Positions 51,566 through 63,355 of a stretch of DNA of 64,000 nucleotides are shown piece by piece. The notes below the pieces were generated by a model. That model was not told where the DNA came from. It did no database searches and worked only from the letters and a program-made list of their open reading frames with translations. The first letter of the stretch is position 1. Every line of letters begins with the position of its first letter. Where the stretch lies: the NCBI RefSeq assembly GCF_029633865.1, contig NC_079216.1, positions 67,723,918 to 67,787,917 of the forward strand, written 5' to 3'. Origin of the DNA: Lampris incognitus. Its lineage: Eukaryota; Chordata; Actinopteri; Lampriformes; Lampridae. A program made the position numbers and the translations under genes.

Positions 51566-52990
51566 AGCTGGTATTTTTATAATTACACTGAATAGCCTAA
51601 GCAGCTGCTGTAGTAATACCCTGATAATTTGCAGTTATACTATACGACTTCCTTACTTGTGTTTGTATTGTTTATGTAACTACACAGTTTACAATGAAAG
51701 CCATTACCTTTAAGCTCCCCTCTTGGCAGAGCGGCCTGGTGTTTTGACTGTAGGACACTGAAGCCCTATTAGTTCCAAGGTTTTGTAGCTGACAGTTTGC
51801 TGAACTCCCTATAAATGGATGAAGAATTTTCTCCACAGTAAACAAATTATCACGCTTCCAAGAATGTGGGAGAGATGTTGATCCCTTTTGTGCCGATTGT
51901 GCCTGAAGATGCCCTGTTAAAGGCATTCAGACATTTTCTCACTCTAGAGGCTTCGATCGATATATCTATAATATAATAATGAATATCTAAAATACACTAA
52001 CTTTGCTGATCTGTTCTTATGGTTGAACCTAATATCTGAGGAACATAGAATGTCATTAAAATCATAGTATGCACACCACAGGCATAGCAGATAGGTCCAT
52101 TTTCAACCGCACTGCAGCTGATGGCTTTTTTGGAAGCAAAAACACACAATTACAGATGTAGAATGTGGGGTCCTTGTTACAGTTTAGAAACCAGTGGACT
52201 GGTCTGGTTTGGACAGGGCAACACGGTGGCGCAGTGGTTAGCGCGGTTGCCTCACAGCAAGAAGGTTCTGGGTTCGAGCCCCAGGGTAGTCCAACCTTGG
52301 ATGTCGTCCCAGGTCATCCTGTGTGGAGTTGGCATGTTCTCCCCGTGTCTGCGTGGGTTTCCTCCCACAGTCCAAAGACAGGTAGGTCAGGTGAATCGGC
52401 CGTACTAAATTGTCCCTAGGTGTGAATGTGTGTCGGACCTGTGGTGGCCTGGCGGCCTGTACAGGGTGTCTCCCCGCCTGCTGCCCAGTGACTGCTGGGA
52501 TAGGCTCCAGCATCCCGCGACCCCGGTTGGGATAAGCGGCTTGGATGATGGATGGACTGGTCTGACCACTGGCCTCGTACTGGCAATGTGAAACGATCTC
52601 ATCGGCCTTAGCACCCACAGAACTGAGGTATGAGATGCCTGTTATTGTTCATTAAGTCACTGTTAAAAGGTGACACAAAAAATATCCTCAGAATTTCTGT
52701 GGAGCTTCACGAATCGGTTAACAAGTTTAATTTGAATGAAATATATACAGTTTAGCCATACACGATGTGTTATTGAACATTTTAGTCTAACTGGACCAAG
52801 AACAATGTATTACATCTAGCTGCTAGACATTCACCCTATGATATAGCACAATGTAAATGCAAATGCCGAACTTGTGGCATTGACTCAAGACAAACTGACA
52901 CGGTAAAAAGGAAACCTCAACCACGTGGGGAGCCAACAATAAACACTGAATGGAAAAGTGACACCAACACCGATAAAAACAACGAGGGGG
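51566..52990. other. tmem60-rsbn1l intergenic interval
   Basis: Apart from the complete SINE at 52207-52552, the interval is AT-rich and I see nothing specific in it. Confidence 0.65.
52207..52552 (+). mobile_element. family B tRNA-derived SINE, complete with 12-bp target duplication
   Basis: The head has an A box (tggcgcagtgg) and a perfect B box (GGTTCGAGCCC) about 45 bp apart, as expected for polymerase III transcription. The body ends gataagcggcttggatgatgga. The direct repeat tggactggtctg is at 52195-52206 and 52553-52564. This is the reference copy for the truncated ones at 1436, 25045, 25535 and 30690. Confidence 0.9.
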
Positions 52991-53011
52991 CTGGGTTAAT
53001 GTTCTGAACCG

Positions 53012-53017
53012 TTTATT
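53012..53017 (-). promoter_or_regulatory. rsbn1l: poly(A) signal of rsbn1l
   Basis: AATAAA on the minus strand, about 790 bp after the stop codon. It defines a 3' UTR of about 0.8 kb (roughly 52,990-53,808). Confidence 0.6.
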
Positions 53018-53808
53018 GAGAGGTTCTTCTTCAGAGTATAAATCACACTACCAAGTCTTATCTTAGGAAATAAAATGTATTTACAACTAAATTCTCACAT
53101 ACATTGGTTTCAAATAAAAACAGACAGTAAATGATATAAATAAGTTCTATGGAAAATAAAACTCGTCTTACAAAAAATATATGCAATTTCTGTTTACAGT
53201 TTCTCACATTGGTGCCAATACATCTATACTGTACAGATTCGGTACATAGAGTATCATTTACAGCCCTGTGTGAGTCAAACAAAGTCCAGTCTGAAAACAA
53301 CTACTTTCTCCTGTTGAAGTGTTGACCTACAAACCAAATTCAACAATATGGCAAAAAGGATTCTGTTTGGTCATCAATGCTTACTGTTTTATTCCAAACA
53401 AGGACCGGAAAAATTCACACTGGAGTCAAGTGGGTTGTTTTCAGATTGGAAAATCGAGTACCTAAAATAGGTGCTTTAAGAGCGAAGCTAAGTAGTGCAC
53501 AGGCACTGACACATGGGTCACATGACAGATTTCATATTGAGCCTACGTACATTCGCTAACAAACGTGAAGTGAGCTACTTAGCTTACAGTCTCACATAGG
53601 CCGTGTCAAAACACAATCCTGTCTTCACATCTCTGGAGTGCCTGTGGTGGTGTAAGCTAAGATGATGGAATGCATCCTTAAACCTGTTACAACCTTATTA
53701 AAAAAAGACCAGCTCGTATCTGAAAGTAGGATGCTTTTTTACAAATTATTTGGAAATGGCCTTGGCGCAAGTTGTACAGTAGAAAGAGGACTTGAGACAC
53801 CTAAACAT

Positions 53809-56800
53809 TCATATCAAAAAGTCTTTCTGAGTTTGGGGTGTGTGTGTTTTGAGGGGCTGTTTCACAGAGTGGTGTGGCCGCGTGTCCTGTATGGGCATTG
53901 TGGCTTTCGCCTGCACTGTGTCCTTGACTTTTGGTCCTTTGGAGGGCAAAACTGTCCGGCTGTCAGACCCGGTCTTAGAGGAGGAGCCTCGAGAGTCACT
54001 GTGATGGTGAATCTTGGGTCTACTGTCTGTGAATGAGTGGGACAGAGTTTGGTGGGCATCCATTGGCTTAAAGAGATCAAAAGTGATGAGTGTCCGTGGT
54101 GGTTTGGGCTCGGGCGGAGTGGAACCTGGGGCCGGGTTCAATTTCTTCCTCTCCTCTTTGCTGATCTCCTTATCCCGTTTTCCTTCTTTCTTTACGTGAG
54201 CATGCTTGGGAGTCCCTGCCTTGCTGTCCTCCCTCCCCGGCTTTGCTTGTGACATGTGCGAGGGTGCAGCGTTGCCCTCTTTGCCCTCCCTGTGGCCGCT
54301 CTTCTCTTTCTTTCCGTGTGGTGGCTTTTGTTTGTGTCCGCTGGTTTCTCTGGCCTCCTCTTTCTCCAGCCACACATGAGAGGCTACCTGTAGGCCGCCT
54401 CTGTCTTTATCTTTATCATGCTCTCGCTCCCTACGGACATGAGGCTGCATCTTGATGGCCATGTCCAACTCCCTGGCCCCCTTCTCCTCCCTCTGAGCAG
54501 GTGGAGAAGTGTGAGGGACTCTGTTGCACTCTCTCATCCTATCCTCTTCCTCTTTTTTCCTCATGTGTGGTGGTGGGTGTGCCTGGGCAAAACCCTCTGC
54601 CTTGGCTCTTTCCTTCTCTTTCATCCTCTCCTTTTCTCTCTCCTTGTCTTTGCTCCGCTCCTTTTTGTCTTTTTCCTTCTCTTTACTCCTGTCCTTTTCC
54701 TTCCTTTCCCGCTCCTTCCCCCTCTCCCTTTCCTCTCGCTCCCGGTCTTTGCCCTTCCCTCTCTCCTTCTCCTTCTTTAGTTGCAGCGGCATCTGAGCAA
54801 ACGATATGCTGTCTCTTGTCTTCTCCCTTTCTTTCAGGCCGGGACCTGGTGGAGCCTCTTTCGGCTGCCTCTCTGCCTCCATGTCGTTCTCCTTCTTTAT
54901 CTGCTGTGGGGTCTTCCAAGGGGTGACTCCCTCCCCAACCCCCTCGCCTTGTGCCCGACAAGGACCAATGATGCCGTCTCCCCCTCCGTCGCCTTCTTCT
55001 GCCTTGTCCTCCTCGACCTTGGGTTCCATCAGCATGTCTGTGAGTGGACCTCCCTCTCTCTCCTTCTTGACCAAGGGTGGGGACTCAGGAGACACTGAGG
55101 CTTTGGCTTCGGCTTTTTTCTGCTCCCCAGCTTCCCACACCAGCCCTCCCTCCTCGCGGCTCTGCGTTGTCCTGTGGGAGAAGGGGCCCTCCGCTTCCTC
55201 TTGCCCCTCCTCTTCCGGCTGTGTCGGTGTCTGGGTGGGTGTGTTGGGCGCTTTCCTCCCGTTCACCTCCTGCTTCTTGTCCTCCTCTTCCTCCTCCTCT
55301 TTGATTTGAAGTGGTGTCTGTGCAGGTGTGCACTTCTCCTCCATCTGTTCCTTGTCTTCCTCCTCCTCTTCTTGCTGGTGGTACTGTTTGAGGCGGATAT
55401 GCCAGGCCAGGCTGCAAACAGCAGCAACAGTTTTGAACTGGTGGACCACACCCCTGGGAATAAAGTAGATGTCGTCATGGTAGAGCTGGATGCGTGCGTA
55501 TCGAATCCCCTCCCTCCTCAGTTGGTTCAGTTTGGCATCGTCAATCCACTGCACACACTGCAGAGGGAGAAGAGCACGGAATTGTCAATAATTATTATTG
55601 AACATGGAAGACTGGCCAAGAAATATCCATATATAAGTCTCAGTGTGAGAATTACGTGCGCAAGGGATGCAGCGATGTGGACACTTGCATCAGATATCTA
55701 AGCGAGCTAGATTTGAATACAGCTTTGGGTTAGATGCTACTCTAAAAGTAGATCGCAAACAGGCACTGTGTTGTTTCAGAAATCACAACCACTCCATAAT
55801 GATTCCGATCTCAGATCAACGCAGACAGACAAAACTATAATGGTTCCTTTGGGGAAAGGCAGCATGTAGGAAAGCAGAAAAGTAGCCCACAGGAAATGGC
55901 CTAAGAAAAGCAGAGCATGCTGAAGGTAATAGTCAACCGTTCAACAGTAAACAAAAACATACTACATCACCGCCTTGCCCCAAAAATTGGTAAAATCTTA
56001 CATTTAAACCCAGTTTCAATGGTGCTAGTAATTCAAAAGTGCCGTCCTTTCTCAGGGACATGATCAGGGATATGATCAGGGACATGACCAGGTATATGAT
56101 CAGGGACATGACCAGGTATATGATCAGGGACATGACCAGGTATATGATCAGGTATATGATCAGGGACATGATCAGGTATATGATCAGGGACATGATCAGG
56201 GACATGACCAGGTATATGATCAGGTATATGATCAGGGACATGATCAGGGACATGACCAGGTATATGATCAGGGACATGACCAGGTATATGATCAGGGACA
56301 TGACCAGGTATATGATCAGGGACATGACCAGGTATATGATCAGGGACATGACCAGGTATATGATCAGGGACATGACCAGGTATATGATCAGGTATATGAT
56401 CAGGGACATGATCAGGTATATGATCAGGGACATGATCAGGGACATGACCAGGTATATGATCAGGGACATGATCAGGGACATGACCAGGTATATGATCAGG
56501 TATATGATCAGGGACATGATCAGGGATATTATTGGGCAATGGAGAAAACACCTGAAAATCATCAATGTGCCCCCAAAAACTTTTAAAAATATTTCATACT
56601 TTTTAACATGGACTGTCCAATGTGACTACATTTATAAACTGTATCCCTTGATTTTGTTATAGTCATCATTATAATAATGTATGAAATATTGAACATTTAA
56701 ATATAAATCCTGATTAGGCTTCTTAATCAGAATTAGGCTACTGCAACGTTTTACCGTCGGTCAAATCATGACAGGATAGCAGGCGACTCCCCCTTCCAAC

Positions 56801-57462
56801 ATGTGGTTGGAAGGGGGAGTCGCCTGTGGATGGAAATCCCTAACTAGGACGTAGGTAATCTGCTAAACAGAAGTAAAATAATTGGCAGGGGTGTGTTTTA
56901 CCATGTCAAGACTGCGGAGATGCATGAGGAATGAGAAATTGGGCAACTTCTCACTGACCCTGGATATTCTGCCACTTGATATTACAAGCATGTCCCTCTC
57001 CTGAGGCATGCTGCCTAACATCACACACACCTCCGCGGACAACAGAAAATGCTCTATGGCACACTTTGCAATGTGCCCTGAATGCATCCTCTCTGACACA
57101 CTCAAGAAACTGATATTCTTCCCTCAATTCAACATGACCTTTCTGTAAACGCCTTCATTTCCGAGGAGAAAGAACCCATTGCTTTCTGTCGCTAGTAGTG
57201 ACGCTGCAAACAGCTTCACTAACGCTAGCATGCATGATTAGTGTATGCATTACAACTAACAGCCAACACACACACACACACACACACGCACACACACACA
57301 CACAGGGAAAAATCAGCACTGCCTGTCGGCAATTTAATTTGTTTACAATGAAAATTACTCTTTAGTAATGGTTTATGAAGAAAAATTGTTTCACTATGAC
57401 TCCTAATTGTGGTGTTCTCACATCTGTTATTCAAGTGTGGACATACGGAACAAATATTGTCC

Positions 57463-57501
<39 letters not shown>

Positions 57502-60333
57502 TCGGCTGCTCCCATTAGGGGTCGCCACAGCAGGTCATCCGTTTGCATCTCTTCCTGTCCTCTGCATCTCCCTCTGTCACACCAGCCACCTGCACGTCCT
57601 CCCTCACCACATCCATAAACCTCCTCTTTGACCTTCCTCTTCTCTTCTTCACTGGCAGCTCCATATTCAGCATCCTTCTCCCAGTATACCCAGCATCTCT
57701 CCTCCACACATGTCCAAACCATCTCAATCTTGCCTCTCTTGCTTTGTTTCCAAACCATCCAACCTGAGCCGTCCCGCTAATATACTCGTTCCTAATCCTG
57801 TCCTTCTTCATCACTCCCAATGGAAATCTTATCATCTTCACCTCTGCCACCTCCACCTCCACCTCCTGTCTTTTCATCAGTGCCACTGTCTCCAAACCAT
57901 ACAACATAGCTGGTCTCACTACCATCTTGTAAACCTTCCCTTTAACGCTTGCTGGTACCCTTCTGTCACAAATCACTCCTGACACTCTTCTCCACCCACT
58001 CCACCCAACCTGCACTCTCTTCTTCACCTCTCTTCTGCACTCCCCGTTACTTTGGACAGTTGACTCCAAGTATTTAAACTCATACACCTTTGTCACCTCT
58101 ACTCCTTGCATCCTCACCATTCTGCTGTCCTCCCTCTCGTTTATGCATAGGTATTCCATCTTGCTCCTACTGACTTTCATTCCTCTTCTCCAGTGCATAC
58201 CTCCACCTCTCCTCAACCTGCACCCTACTCTCACTTCAGATCACAATGTCATCCGCAAACATCATAGTCCATGGAGACTCCTGCCTGATCTTGTCCATCA
58301 CCATTGCAAACAAGAAAGGGCTCAGTGCCGATCCTTGATGTAATCCGACCTCCACCTTGAACCCATCTGTCATTCCAACCGCACACCTCACCACTGTCAC
58401 ACTGCCCTCATACATATCCTGCACCACTCCTACATACTTCTCTGTAACTCCTGACTTCCTCATACAATACCACACCTCCTCTCTCGGCACCCTGTCATAA
58501 GCTTTCTCTAAATCTACAAAGACACAGTGTAACTCCTTCTGACCTTCTCTATACTTCTCCATCAACATTCTCAAAGCAAACATCACATCTGTGGTGCTCT
58601 TTCGTGGCATGAAACCATACTGCTGCTCGCTGATCATCACCTCTCCTCTTAACCTAGCTTCTATTACTCTTTCCCAAATCTTCATGCTGTGGCTGATCAA
58701 CTTTATACCTCTGTAGTTGCTACAGTTCTGCACATCGCCCTTGTTCTTGAAGATCGGTACCAGTATGCTTCTTCTCCACTCCTCAGGCATCCTCTCACTT
58801 TCCAAGATTATGTTAAACAATCTAGTTAAAAACTCCACTGCCATCTCTCCTAAACATCCCCATGCCTCCACAGGTATGTCATCAGGACCAACTGCCTTTC
58901 CACTCTTCATCCTCTTCATAGCTGCCCTCACTTCCTCCTTGCTAATCCACTGAACTTCCTGGTTCACTATCCCCACATCATCCAACCTTCTCTCTCTCTC
59001 ATTTTCTCCATTCATCAGCCCCTCAAAGTATTCCTTCCACCTTCTCAGCACACTCTCATCACTAGTCAGCACATTTCCATCTCTATCCTTCATCACCCTG
59101 ACCTGCTACACATCCTTCCCAGCTTGGCCCCTCTGTCTAGCCAATCGGTACAAGTCCTTTTCTCCTTCCTTAGTGTCTAACCTCTCATACAACTCACCGT
59201 ATGCCTTTTCCTTTGCCACCTCTCTCTTCACTTTACACTGCATCTCCTTGTACTCCTGACTACTTTCTTCATCTCTCTGACTATGACACTTCTTCTTTGC
59301 CAACCTCTTCCTCTATATACTTTCTTGTACTTTGTCATTCCATCACCAAGTCTCCTTGTCTTCCTTCCTCTGTCCTGATGACACACCAAGTACCTTCCTA
59401 GCTGTCTCCCTCACTATTTCTGCAGTGGTTGTCCAGCCATCTGGCAACTCTTCACTACCACCCAGTGCCTGTCTTAGCTCCTGCCTGAACTCCACACAAC
59501 AGTCTTTCTTCTTCAACTTCCACTATTTGATCCTTGGCTCTGCCTTCACTCTCTTCCTCTTCTTGATCTCCAAAGTCATCCTACAGACCACCATCCGATG
59601 CTGCCTAGCTACATTCTCTCCCGTCACCACCTTGCAGTCTCCAATCCCTTTCAGATCGCACCTCCTGTGTAAAATATAGTCCACCTGTGTCCACCTTCCT
59701 CCAATCATATATGTCACCCAAGTATAGATACGTATAAGGAACAAATATTGTCTCTACTGACTCATAAAGGAACACAAGATTTTGCTATTCATTAAGGAAC
59801 AATTATGTAAAATACAGAATGGGTGGCAACTCTACACCAGAGTCGTTTAATCCAAATCCAACATGCCAGGTCTTCAACAAACGAGTAGTGGTGCTGGTCC
59901 ATGCCTCCACCACAACACCTTCCTCCCTCCTCTTTCCAAAAAAAAAAAAAAAAAAAAACCTACTTGTGAATTTGCATGAATAACATAGGTCTCAATTTGA
60001 GGTCTACTCTGCCAGAACTCCAGCAGTTACCACAACAATCACATCCCTGCTATTGTGTTTACCCTTAAGCAGCATATCACCACCTTCTACTGGAACTGTT
60101 TGGGTATTCTATGTGCGGTGCACAAAACCCACCTGTGACAGCGGAGGTTCATGGAGGTCCAGCTGTAACCTCATGACGACATCTGGGAAATCTCCAGCGT
60201 GGAAACACACAACGTCTTTGGTGATCCGTGAAGGAGCGTCACTGCTGTAAAGTGACAAAGAGAGTCCCCATTCACAATGTAAATGTAGACGTTTAAGGTG
60301 TCCGTGTGTGTGTGTGTGTGCGCGCGTGCGCGT

Positions 60334-60369
<36 letters not shown>

Positions 60370-60558
60370 CAGATGTGGTTGCCTACTCACCTTTCTCCGT
60401 AGCGCACAGCCTTTAGCACACCTACAGCGGCAGTGGTTTGCCTCTCGAACCCCTGACCGATGTGGTCAGCGTGGGCTCTCGTCCGGTCTTCAAACAGCAT
60501 CTCCCTGGGCTCGCTGGCTCTGGGTAAGTACTGGAGGTTCTTGATCTCGTTGGTAGAT
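53809..60558 (-). CDS. rsbn1l: RSBN1-like protein, three 3' exons (5' part outside window)
   Basis: RSBN1 and RSBN1L are nuclear proteins related to DPY-21, a JmjC-type H4K20 demethylase. Exons in transcript order: 60391-60558, 60133-60244, 53809-55557. Phases close. The first encodes [36 protein letters not shown] and [14 protein letters not shown]. The second encodes [18 protein letters not shown] and [13 protein letters not shown]. The last begins [40 protein letters not shown] and [13 protein letters not shown]. The histidines in FHAGD and VVHQF are 61 residues apart, compatible with a JmjC metal site, though I am unsure of this. After about residue 65 of the last exon comes a tail of roughly 515 aa rich in K, E, R and P, with recurring TPxQIKKE-like phrases and many psi-K-x-E SUMO consensus sites. 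This is far longer than the human tail as I recall it. Earlier exons lie beyond the right edge. Confidence 0.95.
56045..56535. repeat. 12/24-bp minisatellite in rsbn1l intron
   Basis: About 40 units of 12 bp in three variants (atgatcagggac, atgaccaggtat, atgatcaggtat) mostly alternate as 24-bp dimers. The unit length is divisible by 3, so both strands stay open for about 200 codons; these are not genes. Confidence 0.93.
56780..56826. repeat. perfect 21-bp inverted repeat with 5-nt loop
   Basis: The left arm 56780-56800 begins caggcgactccccc. The right arm 56806-56826 is its exact reverse complement. The loop is atgtg. It is isolated in unique-looking intron sequence of rsbn1l. Confidence 0.9.
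57468..59737 (-). mobile_element. RTE-clade LINE, 5'-truncated, with 21-bp target duplication
   Basis: The direct repeat ggaacaaatattgtcYctact flanks the copy at 57447-57467 and 59738-59758, with one mismatch. On the minus strand the element opens in the C-terminal part of the endonuclease ([20 protein letters not shown], then VARQHRMVV). It continues through reverse transcriptase ([54 protein letters not shown], the catalytic FADD, then EYLCINE) and the post-RT domain, and ends in a short (AGT)n array, the usual RTE 3' end. A few stops and frame changes break it. It is in the same direction as the host gene. Confidence 0.92.
60302..60366. repeat. (GT)n microsatellite, interrupted
   Basis: Alternating GT with gcgcgcgtgcgcg in the middle, in the short intron between two rsbn1l exons and ending about 25 bp from the exon 60391-60558. 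Confidence 0.9.
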
Positions 60559-62027
60559 CTGCTATACAGCAGTTAACACAGGAATACAGCATTCATGAAC
60601 TTGATGAGCACAAGGCTGTGCAGAGAACAGCCAACAGTGTTTCAGAGGGTAAAATGAGGCTCTGAAAAGGTAGGATTTCAGATTTTCAACTGAAGCTCAA
60701 CCAACATTTTAGGCGGAAATTTATGCCACCTAAGACTGAATTGCAATAGTTAGAACTTATAGTGCTGGCACTGAAGAATTGAATTCAAAACTCTTATTGT
60801 GCAAAGCATGAATTTGTATTTACAAATTTGAAATGGGATACGGTAGTCTAAAATCTAATTTGATCTTCACTGCAATCAATTTAAAACAATAATTCCAAAA
60901 TTAAAAATATAAATTCTATATTATTTTTTTTTCATTTTTGTCACCCAAACACATTTGTGATTGATACAAACATTTTAAGTGAACCACATGGCACTTGTTT
61001 TTCACTCTGATAACATGGGATGAAAGAGTGGACTGGTCCTTCAAAACAAACACTGTCAATCGATTCACACTGCCACTTATGCACAGACAGTTTCATGAAC
61101 CACACGGTGTTTGCATTTCAGTTTCTATTTGTGAATTTTGATCTTTCTTTTCCAGCAGCATGTACATAAAAGACACAAACATTCTGATAAACACACCAGC
61201 GCCGTGGAGAGAGAGACAATGTTAATGAAATAGGATTTAACCTTTTCTCTTTTCTCATTGCTCCCCACTGACACTTAACAGATTGTCCATATTTACTCAT
61301 TTGGCAGATACTTTTATCCACAGCAGCTTACAGAGGAGTCAGTAAGTAGCAGAGGGTAACGAGTTTAGGCAACTGACACGGCAGAGCAATGCACCGTAAC
61401 TGCCAAGTGCGTTCGAAATTGAGATGTCAAGTCTACTGGTGCTGTAGATTAGGAGGCGGTAGTATAAAAGAAAAACTGGAGTGCAAACACTGAAAAAAAA
61501 AGTGAGGCAAGCAAGAGCAAGTAGAACAGGGCTTTATAGCAGACACCAGAAGATGGTGGGTAACTGTGGCAGCCAGCGCCAGGTCACAGGTAAATATACA
61601 CCTGTAACAGAGACCGTTACAGGGTTCAGGTTGGCCCCACTGACTTCACATTATGCCGTTTAAGAGCCGATACCAATGTTACGGTTGGATTCTGTTACAA
61701 GTCATCAAGATTATTTCCCCCATTTAAACCATTTTTATTTGTAACTTTTGCTGCCGATTGTTGACGTGAAGGCAAAGCAACACGTTTCTCCTCCATGTGC
61801 ACATGCGCACCTGCTGGAGCTCAACACTACTTGCCCACTAATGCAATGTTTTGATTTCCCTTATTGGCAGAAAAATAATGGACAGAATTCACAAATACAC
61901 AGAGTGACATGTGGCTCATGAAACAAGTCATACTGTCGACATGTTAAGTAAGCTTTACTGTGCAAAAACATGACTCGGTCAAAACCTAGTATAGGGCGGG
62001 ACCCTTTATGGTCAATGTTCAAACTTG

Positions 62028-62215
62028 TGGCCAGTTTGTTGCAGGGGCAGTCAGTTTGTTGCAGGGGCAGTCAGTTTGTTGCAGGGGCAGTCAGTTTGTT
62101 GCAGGGGTAGTCAGTTTGTTGCAGGGGTAGTCAGTTTGTTGCAGGGGCAGTCAGTTTGTTCCAGGGGTAGTCAGTTTGTTGCAGGGGTAGTCAGTTTGTT
62201 GCAGGGGTAGTCATT
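62028..62215 (+). repeat. 20-bp minisatellite inside repeat D
   Basis: About nine near-identical units of agtttgttgcaggggcagtc. Copy 1 of the repeat has a single related unit (gttagaggggtagtcag near 29532). Confidence 0.92.
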
Positions 62216-62461
62216 AGTAGTATCTATCTTGTGAATTCCTGGATATTAAATGTTCATCTGCAATTTTCTGTAGTGGTCCCAGTAATATTTGTTAAAGTGT
62301 ACTGAAGTAGCATATCGCATGACATGGTTATGTTCAAATAAAAAAGGCTATAAATGCAGTTGTAAGAACAATATCTTCATTTAATTGTAATTATAACTAT
62401 TCTAATTATGTTAACTCCCTCTCCTCTTTCAACTGTTTCTATCTGCAGATGTATCTTTTTG

Positions 62462-62878
62462 CCCCCCCCCCGCCCTGCCCCTTTTCTCCCCAGTTGTACT
62501 TGGCCCTATTTTCCGAGCCGTCCCGGTCTCTGCTCCACCCCCTCTGCCCATCTGGGGAGGGCTGCTGACTACCACATTTCTCCTCCCATACATGTGGAGT
62601 CACCAGTTGCTTCTTTTCACCTGACAGTGAGGAGTTTCACCAGGGGGACGTAGCACGTGGGAGGATCATGCTATTCCCCCCAGTTCCTCCTACCCCTGAA
62701 CAGGCGCCCCGACCGACCAGAGGAGGCGGTAGTGTAGTGACCAGGACACATACCCACACGGCCAATTGTGTCTGTGGAGACAACCGACTAAGCCGGAGGT
62801 AACATGGGGATTCGAACCAGAAATCCCCGTGTTGGTAGGCAACGGAATAGATCGCTACGCTACCCAGACGCCCGTCTC
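62462..62878 (-). mobile_element. family A tRNA-derived SINE inserted in repeat D
   Basis: On the minus strand the head shows an A box (tagcgtagcga) and a perfect B box (GGTTCGAATCC), with the same body as the other two family A copies and a C/T-rich (G/A on its own strand) tail at about 62455-62490. No clear target duplication was found. Confidence 0.8.
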
Positions 62879-63179
62879 GCATTTTTCTAAGACTCACTTT
62901 GTGTTTAGTGTTTTGTCAAGAGTGATCGTTACTTGGGGTGCTTCAACTGTGCGCTCTCCCTCATGCCTCTCGGCACATGCTGTTTTCTCTCCTACTCTGT
63001 TCCATGCTGGACTGTTACAGTGTGTTAGCAGATGTGGAAAGAGCAGCAAAATATTCCATCCTTAGCGTTGCACTAGCGGCAATATATTGTTCATTAGTGT
63101 ACGATATCTATCTGCCAAGCAATCATGTAACTTCATTGACGTCGTTGGTCCCCTGGTCCTGCAGTCCAATCGTATAATG

Positions 63180-63355
63180 CAGGGGTGGCTAACCATGTGC
63201 CATGGAGAGCCATGTGTATGCAGGTTCTCATTGCAGCCGGACTCCACACCAGCTGATTTCACTGATTAGCAACCCTTCAGCCAAAAAGGAAGAATGTATC
63301 ATTGAAATCACCTGGTGTGGAGTTGGACTGGAATGAAAACCTGCATACACCGCTG
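63180..63355. mobile_element. hAT-type MITE, 176 bp, with 8-bp target duplication
   Basis: The direct repeat gtataatg lies at 63172-63179 and 63356-63363. The ends are CAGGGGTG and, reverse-complemented, CAGCGGTG. Inside, long arms around atgcaggttctcattgcagc and tggactggaatgaaaacctg fold onto each other, so the element is largely self-complementary. It carries no protein and depends on a hAT transposase supplied in trans. Confidence 0.88.

Larger units (their letters stand above)
55558..60132 (-). other. rsbn1l last intron, with repeats
   Basis: The intron holds a 12-bp minisatellite, a 21-bp perfect hairpin, (CA)n at about 57262-57304, the RTE LINE and a poly-A run at 59939-59958. No additional exon was recognised. 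Confidence 0.75.

Noticed and set aside
56033-56662. Open frames of about 200 codons on both strands
   Set aside because: By-product of a 12-bp tandem repeat. No start context, domain or splice signal supports a gene.
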